Below are positions 37,768-49,500 of a stretch of 60,000 nucleotides of DNA, in pieces. Source of the DNA: Lingula anatina. Taxonomy: Eukaryota; Brachiopoda; Lingulata; Lingulida; Lingulidae. A program made the position numbers and the translations under genes. How positions within the stretch are numbered: position 1 is the stretch's first letter; each line of letters starts with the position of its first letter. The stretch lies in assembly GCF_001039355.2 (NCBI RefSeq), contig NW_019775802.1, positions 629,816 through 689,815 on the forward strand. The letters run 5' to 3'. The notes beneath the pieces are model-generated. The model ran no database searches. It was not told the origin of the DNA and saw only the letters and a program-made list of their open reading frames with translations.

Positions 37768-37922
37768 CCCTTCATAGTCCTCATAGATGTCCACCAGAGC
37801 ACTGAACAGCTGTGTCTTGAGCACCCTCAGCATGGACACCACTGCCAGCCTGTGGTGGGCATCAGCAGGGGTCCTGAGCTCTTCTGCCAACCATTCCAGA
37901 ACTTCAATGGCTCTTCTGACAT
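37768..37922 (-). pseudogene. Extra copy of the L27 exon (allelic duplicate)
   Basis: This repeats 28555-28709 with the same splice borders. Few bases differ; one changes VIRAIEVLEW to VRRAIEVLEW. It lies beyond the N join, separated from the PDZ exons by copy 1, so it probably represents the second allele of the exon and not a tandem exon. Confidence 0.8.
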
Positions 37923-40132
37923 CTGAAATCCAGAAGATGGGTGCTGGGTCAATCCAAGCCAAGACATCCAGGTCATCTACCACTACATCACAGAATTCTC
38001 AAAAATATATATACCAAAGCAAGAATAAGACCTAATACCTATTAAAAAGCCTTGTAAATCTTTTTTAAAAAGTTATAGCTGTTTGAAGTACCCCTTTACA
38101 GAAAGATGCTAAAAATGGCATGTTTCTAGACCATCTTTGGAGCTTCATGAAATTGCCTTGCACTGAAAGACATTTGCCATTTTTTGAATTAGTACTCATT
38201 AATATGCATATTCCACATGTGAACAAAACACATGTATATGCATGTGCAATGAAGATTCAAAGGCTGACAAGCTTCATTTGCAACAGTGACTTTCTCACAG
38301 TTATGTGCACAAAATGTTATGACTTATCAAATAACAATCAGATCACTACAAAAATATACACTGTCACACATATTTAAATATCAAACATCATCTGATTTGC
38401 ATTTTGTAATGGGGAACTCCATACTTGTGTATTACAAAATTTTCAACTAATTTCAATACTTTTTTCTTATTCTTTTTTCTAGGGCTGGCTGTTTGGCTGT
38501 CTGTGCAGCAAAGATATGTAGAGAATTCCTTGCAGTAGGTACCAGCAGGTGTCATTTCACGCTGTCCATAAAGATTATGTGATATGATATATGCTAAGGC
38601 AGTTCATTTAATAGATGACAAATTCTTAGGGGGGTCAATGAGATGAGAGGGGAGGTGTCATTTAACTAAGTTTAATATTATAACAGTACTAAGCCATACA
38701 TGGTAAAAAGGTCTTCTTTTTCTGAAAATGACCCACCCCCCCCCCCACCTAAAATTGCTGGCAAGCAACAGGCATATTTACTGTATTAATTCACTCGCGA
38801 GTTTTATTTGAATGCATTGTTTTAATTCCAACAAGTATTTTATTTGTTTTACTTCCAATTCTCATAAAGGTTACTGCATATGTTGTTTTGAGAGTAAGAG
38901 ATGTTTTGAATCATTCAGGCATGTAGAAATGCAGTAGAGGCAAATATTTGCTGAATGATGTTGTTACTGTGTATAAGTTGTGTGGACCTATTTGAGAACT
39001 GATGCTTGAAATATTTTGTGCACTTCAGAAGGGTGAGTTTGAATGACTGCTGGCCCTTTTGGGCCAATTCATCCCCAAGTTTTATCAAAATTATTTGATT
39101 CAGCATGACTGCATTTAAAACATAAAATAGTACCAGACTGATAAAAAATCTCTTTTATGTACATGTACATGTTCCTTTGTAGCGCGAAAATTCATGCGTT
39201 ATCACTCCTACTGATGATTCTGATATGTACTGGCATGGACATAGGTATCTTATTAAATTCAAATATCCAACTGTTTTTCCCATTATGGTAGACTTGTGGT
39301 ACTATTTAGTCTTTTTATGCAGTTTTTGGATTAAGTGACTACTAGTAATCAAGGTAATGCCTGTTAGAGGGTGTATTGATCGAGGAAATGGTGATTTTGT
39401 GAAGACTAAGAGAACACAAGTGCATTGCTTTACCTATATTTTTCATGCTTTAGCACATATATAACATATCAAAAAACGTAAACAGGGGTGCTAAAGCAAA
39501 AATTCCTGTGCTACATTCTATAGCCTACAGGCAACTACACGTACATGTATTAACCCAAAAAGGAACTTTCGGATGATGTTAACATTACCCCACACAATTT
39601 AATTACTACAGGGATAATTATCTTACCATTCTTTGTAAAAGGCATAAAGATACAATGATGCAGTAAAATAATGCGTCTGTCTGGCAATATCACGTCCCTT
39701 CTTCAACTCATAGCTAAAACTTCCATATGATGCTGCCTCGCTTTAGGAGAAACCGGCAATCTAGGTCAGAAACGGCAAATCAGGACACAGGCAAATCAGG
39801 ACAGTTGTTAATAGATGGCGTAGCAGTAGAATATAGAGGACATTGTGCTTTTCAGGGGCAAATGAAGAAAGATCGCCTTCGTCGGGGTCAACAATTGCAT
39901 TATTATGGATTAAATCTATTTACATTTTTCTTTTTTACCTACACAGTTTGGAAATATTTTGCTCCTTGTTTATATCGGCTTATATAGTTATTATAAAGAT
40001 ATATATTAAAGCGATTTTGGAAAAAAAGAAATGTTATCTTGAATTGTTGCAAGGGTTTAAATCTATAAATATGTGTTTTCAGACTCTTTTTAAATATAAA
40101 AATAATGCTTTTTCCCACATCTCTCTCTCTCT

Positions 40133-40776
40133 NNNNNNNNNNNNNNNNNNNNNNNNNNNNNNNNNNNNNNNNNNNNNNNNNNNNNNNNNNNNNNNNNNNN
40201 NNNNNNNNNNNNNNNNNNNNNNNNNNNNNNNNNNNNNNNNNNNNNNNNNNNNNNNNNNNNNNNNNNNNNNNNNNNNNNNNNNNNNNNNNNNNNNNNNNNN
40301 NNNNNNNNNNNNNNNNNNNNNNNNNNNNNNNNNNNNNNNNNNNNNNNNNNNNNNNNNNNNNNNNNNNNNNNNNNNNNNNNNNNNNNNNNNNNNNNNNNNN
40401 NNNNNNNNNNNNNNNNNNNNNNNNNNNNNNNNNNNNNNNNNNNNNNNNNNNNNNNNNNNNNNNNNNNNNNNNNNNNNNNNNNNNNNNNNNNNNNNNNNNN
40501 NNNNNNNNNNNNNNNNNNNNNNNNNNNNNNNNNNNNNNNNNNNNNNNNNNNNNNNNNNNNNNNNNNNNNNNNNNNNNNNNNNNNNNNNNNNNNNNNNNNN
40601 NNNNNNNNNNNNNNNNNNNNNNNNNNNNNNNNNNNNNNNNNNNNNNNNNNNNNNNNNNNNNNNNNNNNNNNNNNNNNNNNNNNNNNNNNNNNNNNNNNNN
40701 NNNNNNNNNNNNNNNNNNNNNNNNNNNNNNNNNNNNNNNNNNNNNNNNNNNNNNNNNNNNNNNNNNNNNNNNNNNN
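40133..40776. other. Assembly gap (run of N)
   Basis: 644 undetermined bases lie inside the long-inverted-repeat element, between CT-rich sequence on the left and CGCAGGAGTTGAAAGG on the right. Any coding content of the element could be hidden here. Confidence 0.95.
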
Positions 40777-40826
40777 AACGCAGGAGTTGAAAGGTATTTA
40801 AGCCCCCCTCCTGCTTCTTAACACAG

Positions 40827-40915
<89 letters not shown>

Positions 40916-41320
40916 TTTATCACTGATCTTTCAATATGTTTTCTGCTTTAATTCCTTTTCTTATTTTTTAAAAATTTCTATACGAGTTTCTACATTTTAA
41001 AACGGAAGATAAAAGATGTGGGGCATTTAACAGATACACTGTATGTCTAGGAGACAATTTTTTGTTACAGATCATTGTAAAATATGGAAAAAAAGAAAGT
41101 ATCAATAATATTAACGTAAAAAATTTACTGTCCCGATTTGCCGTTTTCTCCCAAATGTAACTGATACCACATGAGTAGGGAAGTCATTACAGAAAGCAAA
41201 CGCAGGAGTTGAAAGGCATCCAACGCCCCATCCCTCCTGCTTCTTCACACATCTCTCTTTCTCTCTCTAATCCTTCAATAGGTTTTCTGCTTTATTTCCT
41301 TTACTTATTTTTCCTTCCTC
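40777..41320. repeat. Internal direct repeat of the 2 kb element
   Basis: CGCAGGAGTTGAAAGG, a CTCCTGCTTCTT segment, a CT tract and TTTTCTGCTTTA-TTCCTTT occur in the same order at 40779-40965 and 41201-41310. The spacing is about 422 bases. The N gap may contain further units. Confidence 0.7.
40828..40912. repeat. (CT)n(CA)n microsatellite
   Basis: A CT tract runs directly into a CA tract inside the 2 kb element. Similar CT sequence borders the N gap, and may be why the assembly failed there. Confidence 0.9.
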
Positions 41321-42885
41321 TACAAGATCATATATTTTTTTAAAAGAAAAAGTTGTGGGACATTTAACAAATACACTGTGCNCCGCCCTGGTAGAGGGTA
41401 GGCCTACCCATATGCCACGTACTGTTGCTTAAAAGTCACAAAGCTTAGTAACTTAAAAATCTTGGATATAATAACGCTTAAATTAAATTGGTAGGGCCTA
41501 TATTGGGTGTATCATAATAAGATACTTAATACTAAAGTGAATCAAGTTCTAGAAAAGGTTCACGTATCATTAAATTAAAAGCAAAATCCCTCTCCTTGCT
41601 AATTCTAGTATTGTTGATGTTCTACTGCTGCGCCATCTATTACTTTCCTGATTTGCCTGTGTCCTGATTTGCCGTTTCCGCCATTTTCTGACCTGGATTG
41701 CCGGTTTCTCCTAAAGCGAGTCTGCGTCCTCTCAAAACTTCTGCACCACAGACCTATGTTTGAAAAACAAAACAACTGGCATCGATGTACAATGCTAGCA
41801 CAAGATGGGCTTCTTAAATATAGTTCCCACATTGACCGTAAGCATCCCCTCACTAGGTATGCAGTTTTAACACAGTCTAAAAGCAGAATAAATTTTGAAT
41901 ATCAGTTACATTCTTTTTGTTCCTCGGTAACTGCATTATCCACTCAGCGAATCAGTTTTGATACTGTAGTTGACCTGTTAGTATCTTTTTTCCTTTATAT
42001 ATTTAAAATTCATTTGAGTAAGATGAATATTTTGGTAATTATCAGTGTAAAGAAACCTGCTGGGCTCGTTGAACATTGTAATAGTTATTTAAGCCCTGAT
42101 ACTGGAATCTACCTGGATAAGGCTATTACCTGTATGTAAAGTAGGCCTATGCAACCCAAGTTAACCCAGGTGAGCTTTAACCAAAATCTGACCACTGCTC
42201 TACCCGTGTAGCTTTTGGTTATAGCCGCAGTTATGCAAATGAATCAATACTACAAATGAATCAATACTACAAGTCAAATAAATGTGATTGGTTTATCTGT
42301 CCCTGCATAACCTCTGCAACGCAGCATTTACTTAACCATGATTATTTGATATGTCATTATAAACTGTTGCATAACCATTGCGTTAGGTCATCTTACACGT
42401 CTAGTACCTTCAGGTACCGTAGCGTACCTCAGAATATTTTGTTTCTAATCAATGACCCCCACTTGGCAAAATGATGCAACAGTTTTGAATGTTTTGATAA
42501 GGAATATGTAATTAAGGTCCACTGACCGCTAGTACATGTGGTTTATTACAAATTTATACTTCAATTTTGTTTGCTGTTTTAGAGGTCCTTGATATAAGAA
42601 GAGGGTAGGCCTACCAGTCACGAAGTCTGTCAACTTTTTTACTTTTGCACTTAAGTCCACTTTCTAACATTTTTTAGTTTTTCAGCTGGTTTTACGTTTT
42701 AATCTCATCATAAAATTCCGTTTTCACAGCGTTTTAAGTTAGGGCTATGTCTTAACATGTAATTATCCTTTACATTAGGTCTATTAATTTTAGTGTCTCA
42801 CTTTCAATCGATTTTTTCTAAGGTCTTAGATTCTCTTTATTTTTATGAAAACAGCAATGAAATGCATGTTAAGTGCGGTTTTAAA

Positions 42886-42925
<40 letters not shown>
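42886..42925. repeat. (TTA)n microsatellite, short allele
   Basis: About 13 TTA units at the position equivalent to the 22-unit tract at 31630-31696. Confidence 0.9.
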
Positions 42926-42926
<1 letters not shown>

Positions 42927-45900
42927 AAACTAGAATTCTTTTAGTAAATTGTCGAACTATTATTTTTGAATAGAGACATTGATCAAGGTCAGTACATACA
43001 TGTAACTGAATTTAGGGAAATATCGCTACTGGATTAACTGGTACGAGTTGGAGGTAGCTAATACTCCATAAGTAGGCCTACCTTATATATTTTATGCTAT
43101 ACTTAAAAGATAACATCTTAATTTCCTTTAAAGTCCCCATAAGTAAAACGATGTGCAAGTAATGCAGCATATACTCTGTAAAATAAGTTTATGTATCTGG
43201 CTTATTTCACAACGTACAGTATTAGTGCAAAGTCAGACCATCTTTAAAAAGTTCGTGAAATCGTCAGTGTCATTATTTGAGATATGTCAACAGAAATTAA
43301 TAACAAAAAATTACAAAGAGATTTCTTTTATGTCAGCAACTACATATCGATCTTAATTTCCATTGTTGATCAATGATGAGCCCGACTGTCCCTTTATACT
43401 GTGACCTGTTGATATCTTTTTCCATTTATATATTTAGAATTCATTTGAGTAAGAAGAATATTTTGATATTCATCAGTGTAAAGAAACCTGCTGGGCTTGC
43501 TGAACATTGTAATAGTTTTTAAAGCCCTGATACTGGAATCTACCTGGATAAGGCTATTATCTAAAATAAACAACACAAGTTAACCCAGGTACGTGGTGAG
43601 CTCTAACCAAAATCTGACCACTGCACTACCCGTGTAGCTTTTGATTATAGCAACAGTTATGCAAATGAATCAATACTACAAGTCAAATAAATGTGATTGG
43701 CTTATCTGTCACTGCATAACCTCTGCAACGCAACATTTAATACTTTGATATGTCGTTATACACTGTTGTATAACCATTATCATAGGTCAACTAGTCCCTG
43801 CAGGTACCGAAGCGTACCTCAGAATATTTTGACCCCCACTTAGCAGAAATGATGCAACAGATTTGAATATTTTGATTAAAAAATGCACATGTACGGTACA
43901 AACTGTGCTTTTTATTACGCTCACGTTTTATTCTGTTGCAAAAAAGGCGTAACAAATACTGGGTACACCAAAGTTGATTTCTTTGCAAGGAATGCCAATG
44001 TCATATAGAAACACATTAGGGCTTCACGCCGATAATGCTGTATTTTTGTAAATGACATCAATCATCTTTTCGTTATCCACCAAGGTACATGTAAAACAAC
44101 GTGAAATAAAGTCGTACCCTCTTGTCTAATTTAAAGCATTACAGTTTTTCGGGAAGTAGGCTATTAGACAACACTCTATAGTATTTCTTGAAAGGTGCAT
44201 TTAAGCAAAGTTTTTGCCACAAACCCCGACCTAATGCCACGTAAATGTACCATATATTTACAAATCGCATAAGTTAAAAGAATACCGAAAGGTATGGTTC
44301 ATATTTGCCGAAAATGATATTTTAATGGATATTTTCTGCTTTCTTTCTGTGCTATTATCCTCGGTTGTAACGACAACTCGTTTGAATTACTATGCTGTTG
44401 TACACGCAATAGTAAAGCACACTGCTTTACTACGTCATTTGGCAAATTTTTACGAACTGTAGGGACGGGTAAGTAAGTCAGATTTACGACCAGAAATTTG
44501 AAAAAGGTGAAGTATCCGCTAATAGTCTGACAAAATTATGTTTACATTTTATGAACTATTTTAGAGGCCCCTGATAACAGAGGGTACCAGTCACCAAGTC
44601 TGTCAACTTTTATTCTTTATTTGCCCTTAAGTCCAGTTCCTAACATATTTGAAAGATAGCTTTTTATACCATTCGAAAATCCCATAAGTATGTAAAAAGA
44701 TGACAAGCAAAATGTGTGTATGGAAGTGGCTTTTTTCACGACGTATTAGTTCAAAGTCGGATCATCTTGGTTCGTGAAATAATCAGTGACACAGTATCAT
44801 TGTTTGAGATATATCAAGAGAATTTAATAAGAAACAAATCAAAAGCAGTCTCCACATTATCAGCAACTATATATCGATCCTTATTTCCATTGATGGTCAA
44901 GAAATATATAGCAGCAACACCACAAGTTTTTGCAGTCCCCCCCCTAAAAATCTCTCATCTTCTAGTGTTAATCAAAGTTAAGTTATGTGGTGACTGTGGT
45001 CATTGTATCTGTAATTCAGATTAATTAGTTACGAAATTTACTCACTAATTTTTTTCATTAAACCTACATACTCTTTTACCAATGAGATCAGAGCCAAATT
45101 TTCACAAATTTCCAGCGATGGCCGCGGCTTTCATAATAATATATTGGATGGCATAAGGTTTCATGTAAAAAAAACATCGTTCAATTAATAGCTAGTTAAT
45201 AAGTTGCCAAACTGATTTATCCTAATAAACTGCTCAAGTCACAAATTAATTTAGAGAAGATATAAAAAAAATCAAACACTGAAAGTCAAACAGTCTCTGA
45301 ACAGAAGAGAACCTCTGATGATGGTGAAGATACCACAGCTATTATTGTAACTAAGATCCAATAGCCACGATTTTCTTTTCCTGAAAATGCATCAAATTTG
45401 ACCTGAAGTGACCATTGACTTCATTGGCTTACATGTTATTCAATGTTAGGCCTCCAATTTTTTTACTGATTAAGTTAGAATTATATATCTTTCAGATGCA
45501 TAATAATTTATAAATTATTGATTAATCTCACTTTATTTTCATATTATGGATGTTTTCTTTCCCTACCCCCATTTTTTGGATGCGGCCAATTTACCAGCAG
45601 GTTGTTATATAATGACCATTTATGTGCGTTAAACTTTATGGACCAAAATAATGAACAAGGCTCCTAAGGTACGTTTTTCTTGATTAAAGAAAGGGGCGGG
45701 TAGAGGTTATTTAAACTAAAGTAGGTGTCTGTTTTACTAAGTTGAAAAAAAAAGGTACGACTTATTTCTACGTAGATGGACAAAAAAGGGGTTTGTGAAG
45801 TCATTTACAAGGACGATGTATCCATGAGCCTACTGTATTTCAATATGACTTTGATATTCCTTTAATTAAAATTCATTTCAAGGGGCCTTAGTAAATAAGT

Positions 45901-46500
45901 ACAGTCATGGGTAAATGCCACAGGTCAGATAAAATTCCAACCCAGTTCGGTCCTGTTCTGAACTGCAGTGGATTCTAATCTGGCCTGTGATATAATACTG
46001 GTAGGCCGTGCAGGGGTCCATCGGTAACCAAGGTTGATTGTTGTCATGTGAAATGTGTTGTCATGTGTTGTCATGCTCATTTGATCAAGAGTCAGTTTCT
46101 GTGTGGAAGTACTATCAAATCAGTACCTCTCATTATGTAAAGACATTTAGACAAACTATATGAGGGTTATTCTAGACATTCTATACTTCTCTGCTTGCAC
46201 TGATTTTTTTTATTTGGTTCACCTTTAGAAAGCTGATCCAGTCGAGGTTGTTGTAACCCCCGCCTAGACCTAAATACTTGTTTTGCTTTATTACTAGCTT
46301 TATAGTGATCAATATGATATGTCATCAAAACTACATTAGAAGAACCTTTTGTCTTAATTTCATGTTTTTTAAGGTTAACCCTACACATATTGACCGTCTC
46401 CAGACACAGCATTCTATTTTCAGTTAAAAGTAGGTCACATTAACCAGGGCAAGCAAAGCCGATGAGATAATATTTCCTACACTCCATCTGGTCATTCAAA

Positions 46501-49500
46501 ATGATTCGGACATATGCTTTCGCGCGCACTTTGTACTGCCGGTCAGTGACTTCCAGCCAAATATGGAAAGCACCGAAGGGGGTGTGGCGAGTGCCTTGCT
46601 GCCCGGGCTTATATCAGAATGTCAACTGCCAGTTGGACTCGGGCAAATCTTTTGCCACGGAGATCCCCATTTGTAAAGAACGGGACGCGCATCACACAAC
46701 ACTAAACATGTGTCCTCACGGTGTTCAGGTGCGTGCTGATGAAAACACGCGCATGCTGCATGTTGCCTTGGAGGACGGCAATGTGGCCAGCTTTCCATAC
46801 ATCTGGCTACGCGATAGTTGCTTGTGCAGCGAATGTCATTCGCCTTCTTCAAGATCTCGGAGTTTGCTGATGGCTGAATTGAATGTGGACGTAAAGGCAT
46901 CTGCCTTTCAGGTATGGAGCATTAAAAAAAATTTTTTTTAAGGAATAGTGATTGAATTAATATAGAAAAAGGTATTATTATTGTCCGTGTACTGTTCGAT
47001 TATGCATTTATTTATTGAGTTAGGCCTGATTTGAGTGTGAGGTTATGCATTTATTTATCAAGTTATGCTGATGTATATAAACATAAACAAATCTTTCACA
47101 GTACAGAACCAAGATGATATGTTATTTGTAAATGAAAGTTAAGAATAAAGAAAAATTATTCAGGGGTTTTAGCATTCACTTTTACAGTGACCCAGTGGTT
47201 TTCCAGGATCCAAGCAATTTTTTATTCTGAAATATTCATCAAAATCCGTCCATTACGTTTTGCGAAATGTTCTCCACAACAGTTCTTAAGGTTCTGCTCC
47301 TAAAAAGCTGATATACTCAATAGATACAAAGTTCATATTTGGATGTTTATCTCTGACATTATGTGAATAGGCGCAGTAACCCAAAAGCCTAGGTCCCAAC
47401 CGAACGTACGGGCTGTTACGTGTGGTTTACGGCCAAAAAAAATGGGGAAAATGTGGGAGTTCGTGCGTGAGGAGCACGTCCATTGTGCGACTTTTGGAGG
47501 ACGCAAACAGCACGTAGAAACTTTTCACCAATGCATTACTTGATTCCTTCCCTGCGATCTAGCTACGTCCTAGCCGGACGCAAGGAACCTAAAAACCGTG
47601 CGTCCAAAACGTAGTTGGGACCTAGGCTAAAGGGTAATGTGGGAAACTGTCTGAATTTGACAAAGAAAGTGTATTTGAAACTCCGTGACAAAGGATGCCT
47701 TTGATATAACCTATATGAGCCCTCTTTGTCATGTTTACAATGAAATTGGATTCTTTTTCTTGTCATTGAGTACTGCAATGTAAATTATTTACGCTGCAAA
47801 ACTACTTCATCAGTCCCATGGATGCATTAACATTATAAGTCTTTGATAGCTTTGATCAAAAGCTGGGACGCACACAAGTGCTCTCTTACATAGGCCTAAT
47901 CACGCCTAACCAGTCAGACGCAGGGGAAAATCCAGGTTTATTTGAAGAGGGGGGGGGGGGGTCTGCGCATGCGAAGCCGACCCTTAGCCCCCCCTCCTCC
48001 TTGCGTTGGGTTTGGGGCCCACTGAAGGGCCCCGAAAAAATTTGGTATTTTAGAGGGCAAACAGTGCCATTTGGTACGATTTAGAACTATGATTCAGCTA
48101 GTCAAAATTCTTATTTCAAGAGGGGACCATTCGTGTGACTTTTTTCAGAAATCGAAGGGGGGGTAAGGCCCCCCCTGACACCCTCCTAAATCCGCCACTG
48201 AGACTGACCTGTCAACGGACAAGTCTGTACTTAGATTGGAAACAGGTGTGGTAACGGCTTTATGTGTAGTGGTTACCTGGCAAGGAAAGCAGTCAAGTTT
48301 TCCTGGCAAGAAAGATAATACGTATCACTGCCTTCGCTCACACTGGTATGGATGTTGTATTCTCATCGCACAGTAATCTCTTCTCAAGCTACCCACTTCC
48401 AAACTCTTTGGACTTTGCTTTTAAATACAAATCCCAAATTTTTCTCTCACTAAGGTGTCAAAAGTGATAAGTAGCTCAGGACAATTTTCATTCCCAGATA
48501 GCGATAAGAATATCTGTATTGTAATATTACGAAAGATCTTATTTACACATTCATATTACATAATAATTCATTGCCACCTGTAATCTGGTGCTCAAGGTGA
48601 GGTGCGACTACCAGGAACGTGTAGCTATCAGTTTTTATTCCAAAATTTTCTTCTATCGAGGGAACTCTTGTTATAAAACAGAGCATCACTACAGCCGTCA
48701 GTATACTGCTATTCCGTACCAAGAGGATTTTCTCCGCTTACCATTGTAGCCAATTACGCTCACTTTATTGCATCTGATACGCCCTACAGTGTACATGGTA
48801 GTCGAAATGAATGGTTTTGGTGCTTGCTTTACAGTTACCTAATATAATAACGAAAAGGTGGATACAATTCAATTGGCGTTGCTAATACACAAATTTCTGA
48901 GGAAAACGTGTGGTCGAAACGGCAAAGGATATTATGCTTTTTTTCTGTTTTAGGTGGATCCAACTACAGGTGATATAGAGGTAACTTGGGACGATGGTCA
49001 CGTGAGCACCTATCAACTTGACTGGCTTAAGAAACATAACTTCAGTGCTGAGGCTCGCCGCTGTCGTTTGAGTGATACCTACCTTAAGGGAGGTAAAAAG
49101 TTTTGGGGAGCCGAACTAAATGGAAACATTCCTAGATTTGATTTCAAGGAGGTACGTAGTTAAATTTTTTTACTTCTGTTAAGTTTTTAATGAACTTCAA
49201 ACTGGGATAGAGCCAAATTCAAGGACTCTAGCTACAGCAATGATCTTCAACAAATAAGATATCTTACTGTGTGTTTCCTGACCGCCAACAGTTTCATAAA
49301 TGCTTTCACTTACCATGGAGTTGAAAAATCTTAAATGTAAATGCTATGTATATAGACAAAACATTATTTCCTTTAGTAAGAAGTTGCGTTGGCTTAGAAT
49401 ACGCTTCCATGCCCATATTTGCAAACAAAAGTTTGAGTGCATTTTAAGTAAATTTCTACACTTAATTTCTGTTTGTGACTACCTGATAGTATTGATTACA

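Larger units (their letters stand above)
39723..41737. mobile_element. 2 kb element with about 100-bp terminal inverted repeats, copy 2 only
   Basis: The left arm (39737 to about 39832) starts CTCGCTTTAGGAGAAACCGG and contains CGGCAAATCAGGACACAGGC and ATAGATGGCG. The right arm (about 41621-41720) is its inverted copy with scattered differences. AAAACTT flanks both sides (39716-39722 and 41734-41740) and occurs once at the empty site in copy 1 (30476-30482), so the target duplication is about 7-8 bp. The interior holds a 644-base gap, CT/CA repeats and an internal repeat, and no transposase in the visible part. It looks like a non-autonomous DNA transposon; the superfamily is undecided. Confidence 0.75.
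37760..48457. repeat. Large tandem duplication, copy 2 (probable haplotype B)
   Basis: The partner of 28547-37758. It continues smoothly at 48457 into the rest of the dioxygenase gene. It is longer because of the 2 kb element at 39723-41737, and it lacks the two copy-1 insertions. Near 46055 it has a short TGTTGTCATG expansion not seen in copy 1. Confidence 0.88.

Noticed and set aside
28555-37922. Tandem duplication of the L27 exon as a real two-L27 gene
   Set aside because: The second exon copy comes with about 9-11 kb of matching flank including another gene's exon, and follows an N join; allele duplication is simpler.
37639-37983. Minus-strand frame fusing the L27 exon to downstream sequence
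   Set aside because: It reads through the N at 37759, an assembly join, into dioxygenase intron sequence.
39843-40821. Long open frames of 238-315 codons
   Set aside because: They are open only because they cross the 644-base N gap; the readable ends are low-complexity.
41669-42139. 156-codon plus-strand frame
   Set aside because: It starts inside the right arm of the 2 kb element and runs into noncoding duplicated DNA; no counterpart is open over the same length in copy 1.
44716-45024. 102-codon plus-strand frame, shorter in copy 1
   Set aside because: The matching copy-1 frame at 33706 ends early after an indel, and the sequence is part of the noncoding internal duplication.
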